A stretch of DNA of 64,000 nt. It comes from Typha latifolia (lineage: Eukaryota > Streptophyta > Magnoliopsida > Poales > Typhaceae). Where the stretch lies: assembly GCA_019914945.1 (NCBI GenBank), contig CM034101.1, positions 6,645,188 through 6,709,187 of the forward strand. Direction: 5' to 3'. Positions 12,671-25,438 of the stretch are shown in pieces. The number at the start of each line of letters is the position of its first letter. The first letter of the stretch is position 1. Made by a program: the position numbers and the translations under genes. Under the pieces are notes generated by a model. That model was given only the letters and a program-made list of their open reading frames with translations, was not told the origin of the DNA and searched no databases.

Positions 12671-13262
12671 TCACTGTAGTAGAAGCATGTCAGTGTTAAT
12701 TAATCACTTAGGATCTTGAGATCTTATGATGTACTCTTATGTCTATTGAGTTTTAACCTTTGTTGGGTCTGGGAGCATGTGATCTGCCAAGGCTCTTGAG
12801 AGAAGAGAAAGGAAGCAGATGAAGACAGATATTGTAACTTTTTCTTCACCCTTGTGCATCAATATTGTACTATCTGAATCCCATATTGCTTACTGTTGGT
12901 TGATTCCATGGAGAGAGAGCCAAGGTTATTAAGCAACATGTGAGTCCAAGGTGTTGTTTTACATAGTTATGTTTCCCAAATGTCCACACGAAATGGCAAA
13001 TGAGTGCCTGTGGGTAGTCTGCTGCACTGAAGGAACTGCTCATGAATGATGATTCTGTAAGAGGTCCAAATTTGTGGGACTCTCTATTATTGATACCAGA
13101 GATGGCATTGCCAGATTCATTCTGGAGTTTGAGTGGTATTTCGCAAGATCCGTACTGAGAAAGTTTCTAGGAATTTAATCAACTAATGGAGGAATCCTGC
13201 TGCTAAACTATCTGGATGACTACATTAATGAGACTATAATCTAGTCAACCATCTAACGGGGC
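12671..13262. other. Spacer downstream of the kinase exon
   Basis: No open frame. The first 250 bases have the T-rich, moderately AT-rich texture of a plant 3' UTR ('attgtaact', 'attgtact'), consistent with the tail of the kinase relict. Confidence 0.3.
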
Positions 13263-13579
13263 GTTCACTTATACAATAAGTTCTATATCGGTATAGCTAC
13301 GCTTATTTAATATATTTGCATAGAAAAAATTATACTAGTATATGTTATTATAATATTTTTTTATAAATTAGTATAATGTATAATAATTATACTTACCGGG
13401 ACATAAAGTTGAAATAATAATTTAGAAAACAACTAAAAATATCTTATAATGGATTGATAGTTGATTAAAATAATATCTTTTTAACAAAAAAAATAGTAAT
13501 TAAAAATATAAAAATATTGGATAAAAGAGAAGAGAAGAGAGAAGTAACTATTAGTAAACTAGCATTGAGATAAGTGAAT
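13263..13579. mobile_element. Possible MITE
   Basis: TTCACTTAT at 13264-13272 is inverted at 13570-13578 (ATAAGTGAA). It encloses about 300 bases of AT-rich non-coding DNA. The short termini make this tentative. Confidence 0.35.
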
Positions 13580-13961
13580 TTTTACTTGCTTTAGTAGTGT
13601 ATGGAAGCCTAAGATGTACATACACAAGTATGGACACGAGAACGGATACAACATGATACGGACAATGAGATATGACAAATTTTATAAAAAAATAGGACAT
13701 AACAAAAAAAAATAAACAAAAGCATTATATATATGTATATATATTTTATTGATATGTTTAAAGAAATATTTTTCTAAACTTATATTATAAATACAAAGGC
13801 ATGCATAAATTATTCATGAGAGAAATAAAATTTACACAATAACAAAATGTCAAAAATGATGTGCTAATATGTGAGAATACAATTCAATATTATCATAATA
13901 AATAACCAACTACCGTTACTTTTGTATTTTATCATTTATCATTTTTCCAAGCCTTCCATCA

Positions 13962-14291
13962 ATGGCCATCTCCATCTCTATTGTCATTACCCTCTCATCT
14001 CAAAAATCTAATCCTCTTAGTACAGCCATCTCCAAGTACGATATTCTGCTTAAATTTTCTTCTCTTCTATTCGAAAATAGGATGGAAGAATTCATCGCTT
14101 TCTCCGAAAATCATTATGTTCTAATGCACAAATCTAACATCTACCTTGTAGGCAAACTTCTTACCACTAAGAATTGTAACATTGTGGGGCTTAAAAATGC
14201 TTTAACAAAATCTTGGTTTGGTTCCCTCAAGTTTATTAATGTAGGCAAACATACTTTCCTCCTTTCTTTTGAACTTAAAAGTAACTACTAG
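13962..14291 (+). pseudogene. LINE ORF1, DUF4283 domain
   Basis: 109 codons. The segment LVGKLLTTKNCNIVGLKNAL followed by a W and ...VGKHTFLLSFE is the signature of DUF4283, the RNA-binding domain of plant LINE ORF1 proteins and their domesticated relatives. A stop follows at 14289, where family members normally continue ('KIWFGRP...'). Further gag-like sequence with a cysteine knuckle lies in shifted frames to about 14620. It is part of the LINE, not a host gene. Confidence 0.65.
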
Positions 14292-15559
14292 AAGATATGG
14301 TTTGGCAGACCCTGATATTTTAACATGGATCTTTTCATCCTTACTTCCTTTTTTCCAATATCCTAGTGGATCAGTGGTGCTTTGAGTATTCTAAGTTTTG
14401 AGTATAGTTGCATAGTGTCCCCATTGGATTCCGGTCACCTCTCATATTGGTGAGCTTATAGCCTCTAATGCTATCAAGATCTCAAAATGGATAAGATTTA
14501 TGCACACAGAATCAACATCGATGTCAAATACAAGCACCTCTCTTATCATTATTTCTTCTATGGACACGTAGACCATGAAATAGGAAAGTGTTTTTATAGA
14601 CAGAAGGTTGAAAACAAAGCTAAATCAAACTTTTCTGTAGAGCTAAGACCCAAGCTACTTGATCTATTGAAACCAAAATTTCTTAGACTTAGTGCTAGTA
14701 ACTATGATCCCCTCTCGTGTAGTAGTAGTAAGGACTTTCAGCGGTCGTGGCACACAAGCTAGCCGAAAAAGGCAGGCAAATCTAACCCCATCTCTCCCAC
14801 TGGACAAGGCGATGTTATTTCAATAGTCCTTTTACATTTCTTTTGCATGAGGTATCAATCCCACCTAGCCTTGAGGATCCAATTTTCCCTGCTAAGGACT
14901 TTGAGTGCACTCTTGTTAACATCAGTGTTAGGGGTAGCTAGTCCCTTCGACAAGATTGTTTGCCTCTTTCCTCAGCCTCCATGCCTCCCACTGAAAGCAG
15001 TGTTAGTGGTGATGGCCTTTTCCCTATTCATGTCCAACTTAGACATAACATGGCAAAATCCAATATGCTGTGTAGTACTAGGAAAGACAAAGGTTAGTCA
15101 TTTCTCGATAGTTGTCCCTAGTTTCTATCACTCTAATCCTTGACACCACTAATTCCCACTCTCCTTCATGCTTACCTCACATACTTGCCACATCCCTCTC
15201 CCTCCCTTATGCAAAAACAAACTCCATAAGATCTATCAAAAAAGTAAACCTGAAGCCCCAGATTACTCAAGTATACCTATTACAAGTCCGCAAAAGAACC
15301 ACTCCGCTATAGACATGTCACCTACGCTTCTTTCCCCGTCTAAAATACAACTCCACCAAAGAACCCAAAGAAGTAGTAAACAAAGAAAAAAAATCTCCAT
15401 TCTAAGAGCATCCTTAAGCAAAAGAAAAGTCATCATTCTTCACTCCCCACTCTCCAATCGCCCACACATTCCCCATAATCCTAATAAGCACCACTTCATC
15501 GATCTCTCACCAAACATACTTGAGCCTCTTCTTAACGACAACAACTACGAAGTATTTAA

Positions 15560-16650
15560 CTTAGAATTGTCGAGGGAGTGAAGGCTCCTTTATGATTCAC
15601 AGCCTCTATAATATCCTCCACAGTACTCATTCCTCTCTGGCATTCCTCTCCAAGGCAAACAAGATTATTGCTACTTTTCCCTTCTTAATGGCTATATGGT
15701 CAGATCTTTAGTGCTTTTTCTAGGGACATATTGTTACTCTAGATCGACAGTACTAGTTTCGAGATTTTCAAAGGTTCCTAAAGCATCAGTTTTACATGCA
15801 TAAAAGGTGTTACCCATGATCATGATTGGTTACCTGGCTGCATTTATGATGATGCTCATGATGCTGATAACTCTCTCACTTATGAGGGAATTTTCTACTG
15901 CTCGGCGACCTCTCTCCCTCTCTATTGTGGGGGTGACTTTAAATGTGTCACTTCTTCTAGGAAAATGGGTGGTTAGCCTATCAATGCTCGTCGATCTAAA
16001 GAGTTTTTGTCCTACATTAACAAAAGACTCCACAACCTAGGGTTCCTAGGCCTCGCCAACATGTGGTCCAATCAGCTCTCCAATTGGTCCTTATCTACAA
16101 GCAACTTGATCGATGGTGGGCTTGCTCTTGTTGGTGCCATTTTTCTATCTGTAGGGGTGTTGCATCTTCCGACAATCTTTTGTGACCACAATCCTATTCT
16201 CTTAGATACCTCGCCGGTAGAGAAATACATGCCTTTCCAATTCAAGATCGAAAATTGGGGGTCCAGGGTTAACTCCTATTCCACCTTTTGTAAGGATGCT
16301 TGGGGAAAGACATTCACCCCTTCTTATGCTCATTGTGAAAACCATGCCTCCTTTACTCTTCAAATCACATCGCGGCCAAATGAGATGCTGGAAGCATTAG
16401 CTATAATCTTTCCTACTAAAAATAGCTCCTCCATCTTTAAGAGTGTCAATCGAGCTTGAACTACCTTGAAGAAGAACCATCTTAAAAGTTGTCTAGATGA
16501 CCTCTACTTGAAAAAAGAGACTTATCAAAAACAAAGATCTAGAGTAGATTGGCTTAAGTTGGGTGACAAGAATAGTAAAATTTTCCATTCTATGGCCACT
16601 ACTCAAAAAGGCACAACAATATCTACTCTGTACTCTTTAGCCCAAGAAGG
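15560..16650 (+). pseudogene. LINE ORF2, endonuclease portion
   Basis: The N-terminal catalytic part is broken by stops and frameshifts. The later part is open (16007-16459). It shows GGDFKC/GDFN-like sequence near 15930, then LGFLGLANMWSNQLSNW, LIDGGLALVGAIFLS and a terminal CDHNPILL motif (family consensus SDHxPI). These are the DFN and SDH catalytic motifs of exonuclease-endonuclease-phosphatase domains in LINE ORF2. 16466-16650 gives the QRSRVDWLKLGDKNSKIFH linker that precedes reverse transcriptase. The reverse transcriptase itself is absent. Confidence 0.7.
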
Positions 16651-17870
16651 ATGTTAAGTTTATATCATATTTGTAAGTATGTAATAGTTAATGTTTTGTT
16701 TTAATTAAATCAATGAGCTTTACTTGTATGTAGAGCTTAATTAATTGAAGACACTTTAATCATCAAAAGTAGTCAAATTTGGGCAAAACTAAACTTGGTC
16801 TTAGCCACATGGGCCATTTGACCAATACAAACCAACCCTACCACTTAAACATAGACCACTATTCATACCAAAATTTTATCTTGGGTGTTTTTTGCTCTTT
16901 TTCAGTTTTATTAGTTCAACATCCTGCAATAAGACTGTAATGGCTTAGATAGGAGTTGCTTAGGAAGAAAATACAAGTTTTGGCAGTCGAAAGAACTCAT
17001 CTCGAAATTGGGCATTCAAACTGCCCTTTAGGTGTTCGAACGTAAATTTCAAAAAGCAGAAGATTAAATAGGCATTCGGATGGTTCTGTAGATGTTGGAA
17101 CACAAATTTTCGAGAGCAGAAGACTAAATAGGCATTCAAACGCCCCCAAAGCCATTCGAATATATTTTCCCGAGAGCTAGAAAATAAATTGGCGTTCCAA
17201 TGCCCTTAAGGCCGCTCGAACACTCAATAGTGATGAACTTTATTTGAGGTGTTCTAATTAAGTATTTTTGCTTATGTTAGGCAATAAGATTCGAGCATGT
17301 TTGATCATATTTCAAGTCTAGTCGAGTCAGAGAGCCACTTATAAATAGATGTATTATGCACCTAGATAATTATCTTGAATTATTGAAGTTAATTTGCAAG
17401 ATCACTTCCTTCCTCCTTATTCAAATACCTTCAAGCTTTGTTACCCTAGCCACTATTTAGGATCTTCATTGTTACCTTCCTCTTCGTTTAGCCGAGCCCC
17501 TTTGACCCTAAGAACGATCATATTTCTTCTCTATCTCTTTCCTATTGACTACCTCGACTTCCACCATTGTCATCTCACCACTTTATCACAATCCTAGGCC
17601 GATCACTACCACACCTCTTCTATCTCTCCTTTCTTCGATTCATCCTGATATATTCATTCTCCATCTCGAATCTATCTCAATCACAAAAGTACTCTACCAT
17701 CTACTGTTTGATCTAGAATTACATCTTAACTTTAGACGTCCGCAATAACCCTAACTTTCTACTCATGAATCGAAATCTAATTCCATCTTCGGATTTAGAC
17801 TCACAGTGATCGTGGGGTTTGGAAGATGACGTTACATAGATTAGTAATTGATTTGATTCAATTTGACACC
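16650..17870 (+). mobile_element. Family D LTR (solo or 5' only)
   Basis: It matches, in order, the minus-strand family D LTR at 62176-63060: 'gtatttttgcttatgt-ggca', 'cgagcatgttt', 'agccacttataaatagatgt', then a C/T-rich leader. The TATA core is TATAAATAG at 17340-17348. Degenerate TTCGAACG motifs occur at 17036, 17153 and 17214, upstream of TATA. The start is placed at TGTTAAG, where LINE similarity ends. The 3' end is uncertain. No internal domain was seen. Confidence 0.5.
17340..17348 (+). promoter_or_regulatory. TATA box of family D LTR
   Basis: TATAAATAG, followed within 40 bases by a pyrimidine-rich leader. The same position in the minus copy has TATAAATAA at 62653-62661. Confidence 0.45.
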
Positions 17871-18149
17871 AAGTGTTTGCTTGTTAGATCAAATTCAAGT
17901 TCAAGTTTCAGCATTTGTTAGATTTAATTGACAACAATTGTTCAAAGAACCCTTGAGCAACATAAGTTCAACATTTGTTCAGATTGAATGTTCAAGAATT
18001 TACAATTTTTTCAGTTTTGAAAAAATAATATATATATATATATAATATTCAAAAGACAAAAAAAAATCTGAAACTAGAATATTGATTCGGTAACAATCCA
18101 AGCTACATTTTTGGTATTCAAAATATAGTCAAATTTGGATTTATAATTT
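17871..18149. other. AT-rich spacer
   Basis: TTGTTCAA and AAGTTCAA-rich imperfect repeats (17880-18000) and an (AT)n run at 18030-18045. No gene recognised. Confidence 0.3.
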
Positions 18150-18300
18150 GATCATGTCAAAGGATAAAAGCAACTCCATCTCCACCAAATAGATTTAGTC
18201 AATATCCACCTCCCATTTATTTATCCTCTTATTTCGTTCCTTCCAAATTAGAAAACCAAATTTTTTTTATAGCATGGACACAGCATCTTTTTCTTGTGCT
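18150..18300 (-). pseudogene. Fragment of LINE ORF2 C-terminus
   Basis: On the minus strand one frame reads FGFLIWKERNKRINKWEV, which fits the W-K-E-R-N motif near the end of plant LINE ORF2 (after the zf-RVT zinc-binding region). The surrounding sequence is too decayed to extend the match. It is in the opposite orientation to the LINE at 13.9-16.65 kb, so it is a separate insertion. Confidence 0.35.
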
Positions 18301-20100
18301 TCATTTTCTTCCATATCCTTGCACATTTTTTATAAATTTGAGTAGCAGCATTTAATTCAAAGTTGAATTCATTTATTAACTATTCTTCTATTACTTGACC
18401 TTCCGTAAGTGTATCTTGAATTGGTCCTTTGCTCTCACCTGGGTACTTATCTCCTATTTATATTCCTTCCTGAATGAGACTGATTTTAGAATGCTACCAA
18501 ATGCAACTGATCACCTGATTTATAGTATCATAGTTTTCACCTTTTTTTTACTATTCAAATAGTTCATTAGAAGGAGCAAAACTTTTCCTATTCAAACTAT
18601 AATTTAAAAGAGATTCATTTCCTACTCAGTTTATTAATCTTAACTTCTACTTACTTTCTCCTAGCACTTCAGAGTTTGCTTCATCTTCCTGTGATATTGA
18701 TGCATCTGCTACAAAATTCTTTACTTATTTTTCCATTTTACCCTCTCTTGTTCATAAGCTAGCACATGAAATTTGTGATCCAAATGCCCCTAAAAACTAA
18801 TACTTTTAATGAACCTTAATTTTATCTTTACTTTGTCATATTGGATTTCTTCTTTAAAAGGCCATTGGGTTGTCAAATCTTGCTTGCGTTTGCAGAATCA
18901 AAAAGATGATTATCTTCTTATCTCTCATCTCGCTCAATATCCAACCCTTTGCAGAAGACAAAACTGACCAACTACTATTCTTCTATCAATCATTTGCAGC
19001 CATGCTCTTGTAATCAACTTGGTGGAAGATTTGAAGAAAAATTAAGGCGAATAGGTAAAATATTCCCAGTTCAATGCATGCATCAGCTCTGAAGCAACCA
19101 CTGACGGCTGATAGGGATGCAATGTGGCTTTATTTTTCCTTTGTTCTTCTAATCTGCAACTCTTGGTATACATATCTCTATCTTAGGCCTTAAGGAAAAG
19201 GATAGATATTAGTATCTATTTAGTGTCTCTATCTGATGGCTGGGGAAAGACGTAGGACCTCATCATGTCTTCATTATCTCGACACTTCTCTTCAATGTAT
19301 ATTTCTCTCTTTGAGCTTTTCTATCATTTAATTGTATGCATACATTTTACTCATGGCGATGCCTCTACGTGACAACATCGTTTAATATATACTTCTTGCT
19401 GATTTTGTGGACCATGCACAATTACGATATCCTCTCATTTTCGTTATATTGATATATATCATAGTAATATAATGAGGTGCTTTTGCTTTGGAGCTCTCTA
19501 AAGCTCATTCGGTAAGCAAGTATAAGATTTCTATTACCCAATAGATATGCAGATGGAGATATTTACTGAACATTAGGTACTGTGTAACAAAAACTTCACT
19601 CGAAAATGGCCAAGATGAACCCCAAATGATAGTACAATCATAACGAATTTGAAATACTAAAGGTCATGAACCAAATTGATCTTGATCAATATTACAGTGA
19701 AAATTAAAGGCAGATATAGCTAGGTTTGAGAGCAGTTGTTATAGTAAAAAGAATATACCATACAACTATATATTGTTGTAATTTTGTTTGCGAAATTATT
19801 ACGTCATTACGATGCATTAATGTCATCCGGGAAACTCGATCAACTTGTTTGATAACATAATCTCTAACCAAAAAACTGCAAGTAGATGGCATAGATGGCA
19901 GCTTTACATATAGTAAATTATATGTCCAACTTGCTATAGATTACGAATAGGTCTGTCCCTTAGTTTATTCTAGGTGTAATGCTCACATGTACATGAATTT
20001 CTTATATCATCTGACGCTAGATATAATAAACACAAACTCGTGATCTAGAAAAATTCTCATGCTTCAAGGTGTTCTTATTTAATTTGGCAACACTGCTAGT
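18301..20100. other. Spacer, no gene recognised
   Basis: AT-rich DNA without a convincing frame on either strand. 18640-19200 is less AT-rich and may be decayed coding or transcribed sequence, but I could not match it to a family. Confidence 0.3.
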
Positions 20101-21050
20101 TTTTAACTTTGAATCTCTCAACCTTTCCCTTGTGCATACATAGCATAGAGTATGAATTACCTCATTGTTCACATTTTTCTTATATATATGTGTGATAGGA
20201 TATGCATAGTAGAGTTAATATATCAATTAATTCGTGAAGAGTTTCTGCTGATAACTTTGGTGAATTGGAGAATTTGTGAGGATCTCTGGTTGCAAGATTT
20301 TGAGAAGGAATATTAATTAATTATTTACCCCAAGTCAAGCAGCAACTCTTAACTCAGACTCATGCTTAATTTACTTGTTTACACCCCTATTTAGTTAGGA
20401 CAGCCGTGATTAACAAGAGTCGATTATTTGATCACATTAAGATATCTTCTTAGAAACTTGTTTAACGAGTAGTCTACTTCCAACTTAATATCTAAATTAA
20501 TCTATATATTTTAGACACCTCAATTATCATTTTATGAGCTTGGCAAACAAACATAAGTTATTTAGCATCTAATTACTTTGAAGTTAAAAAACACTAGCAA
20601 GATCAGTAGTTTATTTTTAAATTAAACCACTGAACAAATCATTGTTTTAAATAAAGATTTGATGTGTTTACTAGCAATATAAGGCCTTTGACTAAGGCGT
20701 TACAAGTAACCATTGATAAGATCAACATTTTTATATGCCAACTAAAAATTTATAGTTTAAAATGCTAACAAATTCAACAATTTTCTCTAAGCTCATGGAA
20801 TAGGAACAAACGTATCCATTGCTTAGAGGTAATAAGTTTAGGGGTGAGCTACTTGGTAAAAAGAATTCTAAGAATGCCTAATTTGGTCAAAACCTCATAA
20901 AATTAGGGTTAATTAATGACATTCAAATGTCATGAATTCTTGCTCATTTTCTCAAGTAGACACTTTAAATGTTTTACGATATATTAACCTCCTCAACTAT
21001 ATAACATCTCACATCTCACATCACTCTAAATCTAAGACTATTATTTTAAA

Positions 21051-21674
21051 CTTCGTTCACATAACGAATAAGGTTCAAATAGAAAAAATAATTTCTATTT
21101 GTTATTATCAAAATAAGAAATTTATTTTAAAAATAAATATCTCTATGTTCACTTATAATTTTAAAATAAGGGTGTAATAACAATTCTTAATATGACATAT
21201 AGTGAAGATAAAAACAAAAAAAATTATAATATTTATATCTTTATTTAAATATATATAATTAAATATTATTTCATAATAATAATAATACTTTCTAAAATAT
21301 ACTTATTTTTATGAAGTATTAAATTATTGACATTTAAAATGTTTAAGTTGAATTTAATTTATGCAGGGTAAAACAAAACAAAATAAAAAAAAATATATGA
21401 TAAGAAAGAAGAGAGTAGAGTTGAATAATAAATTATGATAAAATATTTGAGAGAGATGAGAGATGAGTGATAAATTATAATAAGATATTTGAGAGAATTT
21501 GCGGTTAAATTAATGGTAAATTAGTAATTGGGTTAGTATGTAGTATAAAATATAATTTTATTAAATAGTATTTGTATTCTGAAATATTATTATTCTTATG
21601 TTTAGCTTATTATTCTAGAATAATGAGTTGTATTTTAGAATTAAAAAATATATATTTCGTAAGTGAATTGGGGC
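21051..21674 (+). mobile_element. MITE, family of three copies (copy 2)
   Basis: The left end CTTCGTTCACATAACG and the right end (read in reverse, CCCCAATTCACTTACG) form an imperfect inverted repeat. The interior has the family landmarks 'aaataagggtgtaataa', 'aaattagtaattggg', 'attattctagaataatg'. It is longer than the other two copies because of extra AT-rich sequence near 21230-21480. Confidence 0.5.
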
Positions 21675-22056
21675 TAAAATTATATCTTACTATGGGGTAG
21701 CTGCCTAATAAATCAATCTAATTTTAAGATCTTTTCTCAAATGAAATCTGGCTCAAAAAAGATGAAAAAAATATTAAATGACCATCTAATTAATTATTCT
21801 TATAAGTAGATTCTAATATCTAAAAAGAAGAAAGCAAGACACACTTAGCACAAATAAACAAGTCCTAAAATGAGTTTCGACATCAACCAAATCGAGCCGA
21901 GCAATCAAACTAAGAAATAATTTTTTTACAATAATTAATTATATGTGGTGGTCTATTTTTTAAACTCTATTAACATGGTAATAATATTTAATCTCCGACA
22001 AGCCAATACCACAATGTGCGAGACACGTCAGCTAAAGCTTGGTCGTTTCTTCTCCA

Positions 22057-22209
22057 ATGGCAATGGCAGATATGCTTGGTGTACGAGAGACCAAGCTTAC
22101 CCTATCTTCTCTTCTTCTCGACGACGTCGTGGTGGCGTTATTGCTCGTACTTATCGCTTTGACTTCATTCTCTAATATTAACAAACTTCCTCAACAACCA
22201 AATGCATGA
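22057..22209 (+). CDS. Small ORF, possible single-span membrane peptide
   Basis: 50 codons from ATG 22057 to TGA 22207. After a short N-terminus, a leucine/serine stretch leads to DDVVVALLLVLIALTSF, which has the length and hydrophobicity of a transmembrane helix, then a short polar tail ending QQPNA. A related frame is in the duplicated segment at about 10075-10170 (LPDDVVLAL...), where it has diverged. It could be an old exon or a chance frame in duplicated DNA. I recognise no family. Confidence 0.25.
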   Translation: MAMADMLGVRETKLTLSSLLLDDVVVALLLVLIALTSFSNINKLPQQPNA

Positions 22210-22215
22210 AAAAGA

Positions 22216-23115
<900 letters not shown>

Positions 23116-23402
23116 GGCCGTCAATAAATATTAAAAAACTAGCGTCTATTATTAATCATAAAACTAAATTAAGTGTGATAACTATCTATCTCTCTAATCC
23201 ATCCTCTAATAAATTTGATTAACAACTTCCTAATTATTTTCTCAAAGCCTAAGTTAAGCATCGGCTTACTCGTACCCACATCATCACCCTATCAACTCCT
23301 CTCATCCTCAACTCCCATTGGCCACGAGAGGCGTTGACCCCCAGCTTGCCTCTCTAGTCTCTTCCAAGATAAGTACGGCCAAGTCCTCTTCCCACATCCA
23401 AC

Positions 23403-23412
23403 TCATATATCA
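23403..23412 (+). promoter_or_regulatory. Candidate TATA box for the DUF1442 gene
   Basis: TCATATATCA about 180 bases upstream of the ATG, followed by a C/T-rich stretch (CTCGCTTCTCTCTG) suited to a plant transcription start. A second TATA-like site, AGATATATAC at 23541-23550, is only 36 bases before the ATG and would leave almost no leader. Confidence 0.35.
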
Positions 23413-23585
23413 TCTCGCTTCTCTCTGAAAAAAAGTTAAAAGTAGTTGTCATAGTTCTCTTGCTCTTAAAGTCAAGGAGCAGGTAGGTTCTACGAAAAAG
23501 AGCAAACCTTGTCGGTTTCTACAAAGTCAACTCTTTACGGAGATATATACATCCACAAAGTAACAAAGAAATTTGAGAAAGAGAG

Positions 23586-24242
23586 ATGAAGCTTGTTTGG
23601 TGTCCAGAGACTGCATCCGAAGCTTATCTTGATGGCGTGAAGAGCCTATCCAAGAAGGACCTCTCCGGCGCCGACGTGGCCGAGCTCATCTCCGCCATGG
23701 CCGGCGGCTGGAATGCGCAGCTCATCGTCGAGGCCCGTGCCGGCTGCTCCGACATCTCGACCAGCCTCGGCCTCCTCGCGGCGGCCCGGCACACGCACGG
23801 CCGGTACGTTTGCATCCTCCCGGACGAGCAATCGGCGGCGGATCACGTGGACGCGCTGCGGAGGGCCGGCGCGGCTGAGGCGGAGGCGGCTGAGGTGATG
23901 GTGGTCGACGGGGAGGCGGAGGAGGCGATGGGGGATTTGGAGGGGGTGGATCTCATGGTGGTGGACGGGAGGAGGGGGGACGCGGGGGCGATATTGAGGG
24001 CGGCGAGGCCGGGGGTTAGGGGGATGGTGGTGGTGAGGTACGGGGACGGGAAGAGGAGGGGTGGGGCGGCGGCGTTGGCGGCAGGAATGAGGGTGGTGAG
24101 GTCGACGTTCCTGCCGATAGGGAAGGGGGTGGAGGTGGTGCATGTCGGGGTCGGGAAGGGCCCGAGCTTGGGACGCGGCCGGCGCCGCTGGATTCGGCAC
24201 GTCGACGAGGATACCGGCGAGGAGCACGTCTTTCGACGTTGA
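23586..24242 (+). CDS. DUF1442 family protein (predicted methyltransferase-like fold)
   Basis: An intact single-exon gene of 218 codons. The N-terminus MKLVWCPETASEAYLDGVKS and the core SAMAGGWNAQLIVEA are the signature of the plant DUF1442 family; TSLGLLAAARHTHGRYVCIL and PIGKGVEVVHVG are the next family blocks. The family is predicted to have a Rossmann-type S-adenosylmethionine methyltransferase-like fold, but no reaction is established. There is no signal peptide or membrane span. The middle (residues 90-160) is very rich in Gly, Ala, Val, Arg and Asp and in G at third positions, as in many grass-like monocot genes. The start is chosen because it opens the conserved N-terminus. It is convergent with the ICT1-like gene 3.8 kb downstream. 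Family identity is confident; function is unknown. Confidence 0.92.
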   Translation: MKLVWCPETASEAYLDGVKSLSKKDLSGADVAELISAMAGGWNAQLIVEARAGCSDISTSLGLLAAARHTHGRYVCILPDEQSAADHVDALRRAGAAEAEAAEVMVVDGEAEEAMGDLEGVDLMVVDGRRGDAGAILRAARPGVRGMVVVRYGDGKRRGGAAALAAGMRVVRSTFLPIGKGVEVVHVGVGKGPSLGRGRRRWIRHVDEDTGEEHVFRR

Positions 24243-25329
24243 TGCTGGATAATTTATTTTTATTTGTTAAAATTTTCTTTTTTTATGATTATTATTATGT
24301 TTTTTTTTTTTTTTTTTTGGTTTTGGGGGTTTCTTGATGCAAAGATAAAGGTTGTTGATATGCTTGCTAATCTGATAGTGGTTTTGGCTGGTTGCAAGAT
24401 ACTGAAGCTAAGCATTGTAAATATTGTGAATTAATTAATCCTAATGAGGAACAAAGTGTTGTTGGGCACTTGTTATGGAATATAGTATGTATGATGATCA
24501 AAATCAAAAATGAAACTTTGGTATGAATATCTTGGTAAATATGCATGACAGTGGAGTTGCCTCTCAATTGCTTTCTTCCTTAGTATCGCTTGTTTAGAAA
24601 TTTCAAATCTCTTTCTTTTCAAAAAATATAAAAAAAAAAAAAAAATCTAAGAAACTTTGTATAGAAGTAATGGAAGAGAAAAGGGCAGTTGCCATCTTGT
24701 GGTTTCTAGTTTTCTTTTTATTTTCTTTTGAGTAGGGCCATTATAGTTCCCAGCCTTAACGGAAAAGCTGTTAGTTAGCCCTACTGAATGAGAAATTATA
24801 GATAGATGTGTCAATTAAAGTGAACAATAAAGACTAAATGCCTGTTTGAACTCATTCCAGGTTTGATTGCTTATGTGGGCACGAGTAATATATTGGTATA
24901 CATTTAACAGTGCGCTACTCTTCTGTCCTCTGCCTAAACCCCTCCAGGCGGCTCCTGCTCATCTTTCTTCTTCTCTCTATTTTTAACTCCAAAATTTTCT
25001 ATAATATCCTAACAAGAAACAAAAAAGATGAAGTAGGACAAAAAAATCATGTGTTTTTTATTCCTTTCCTACATAATAAAATTCTTACTAAAATTCAAAT
25101 ATATATACCCTAGTAAATTTGCCTTTGCCCAAGTTGTCAACTCATGATTTAGTCGTGAGTGTGACACAATTATAAGGTTGGATTATACTGCTTATAATGA
25201 AGTTTGTAATCTATTTCCTAAGGATTAGAATTTGTTCAATTATGTTTAGTGTCTAGTTAATTGAATATTCTCCTAGTAAAATGGTTATTAAAATTCCAAG
25301 TAGGGGAGAAACCTCTGGGCATTAATTAA
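24243..25329. other. Intergenic, 3' side of the DUF1442 gene
   Basis: The first 120 bases (AATTTATTTTTATTTG and a T18 run) fit the 3' UTR of the upstream gene. The rest is AT-rich with an A16 run near 24630 and no recognised gene. Confidence 0.4.
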
Positions 25330-25384
25330 TAGAAGTGATGATATTTATCAAAAAAAAAAAAAAAAATTGATAGAAGTGATGATA
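25330..25384. mobile_element. Poly-A insert flanked by a 14-base direct repeat
   Basis: TAGAAGTGATGATA occurs at 25330-25343 and again at 25371-25384. Between them are 27 bases made of TTTATC, about 18 A and TTGA. This is the footprint expected of a retroposed sequence truncated almost to its poly-A tail, with the direct repeat as target-site duplication. Confidence 0.45.
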
Positions 25385-25438
25385 GTAGTGTGGCTAACAG
25401 TATCTACTTTTTCTTTTGAAGGAAATAGTGCAATTTAA

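Larger units (their letters stand above)
13940..16650 (+). mobile_element. LINE (non-LTR retrotransposon), cut off before reverse transcriptase
   Basis: It has the order of plant L1-type LINEs: ORF1 with a DUF4283 nucleic-acid-binding domain (13962-14291), a cysteine/histidine knuckle region (about 14490-14620), then ORF2 with an apurinic endonuclease (about 15560-16450) and the linker before reverse transcriptase (16466-16650). Sequence similarity to the LINE stops at the start of a family D LTR at about 16650, and no reverse transcriptase follows. Several frameshifts and stops show it is dead. Confidence 0.7.
20101..22215 (+). repeat. Duplicated segment, copy 2, interrupted
   Basis: 20107-20310 matches the first block of copy 1 (9816-10020: 'tttgaatctctcaacctttc' on). 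22045-22205 matches its second block (10040-10165). Between them lie about 1.7 kb absent from copy 1, including the MITE at 21051-21674. So a segment was duplicated over about 10 kb and one copy was later split. Confidence 0.5.

Noticed and set aside
23646..24227. 193-codon frame on the minus strand opposite the DUF1442 gene
   Set aside because: It is the antisense shadow of a very GC-rich coding sequence; the product is a Pro/His/Arg-rich low-complexity chain with no family resemblance.
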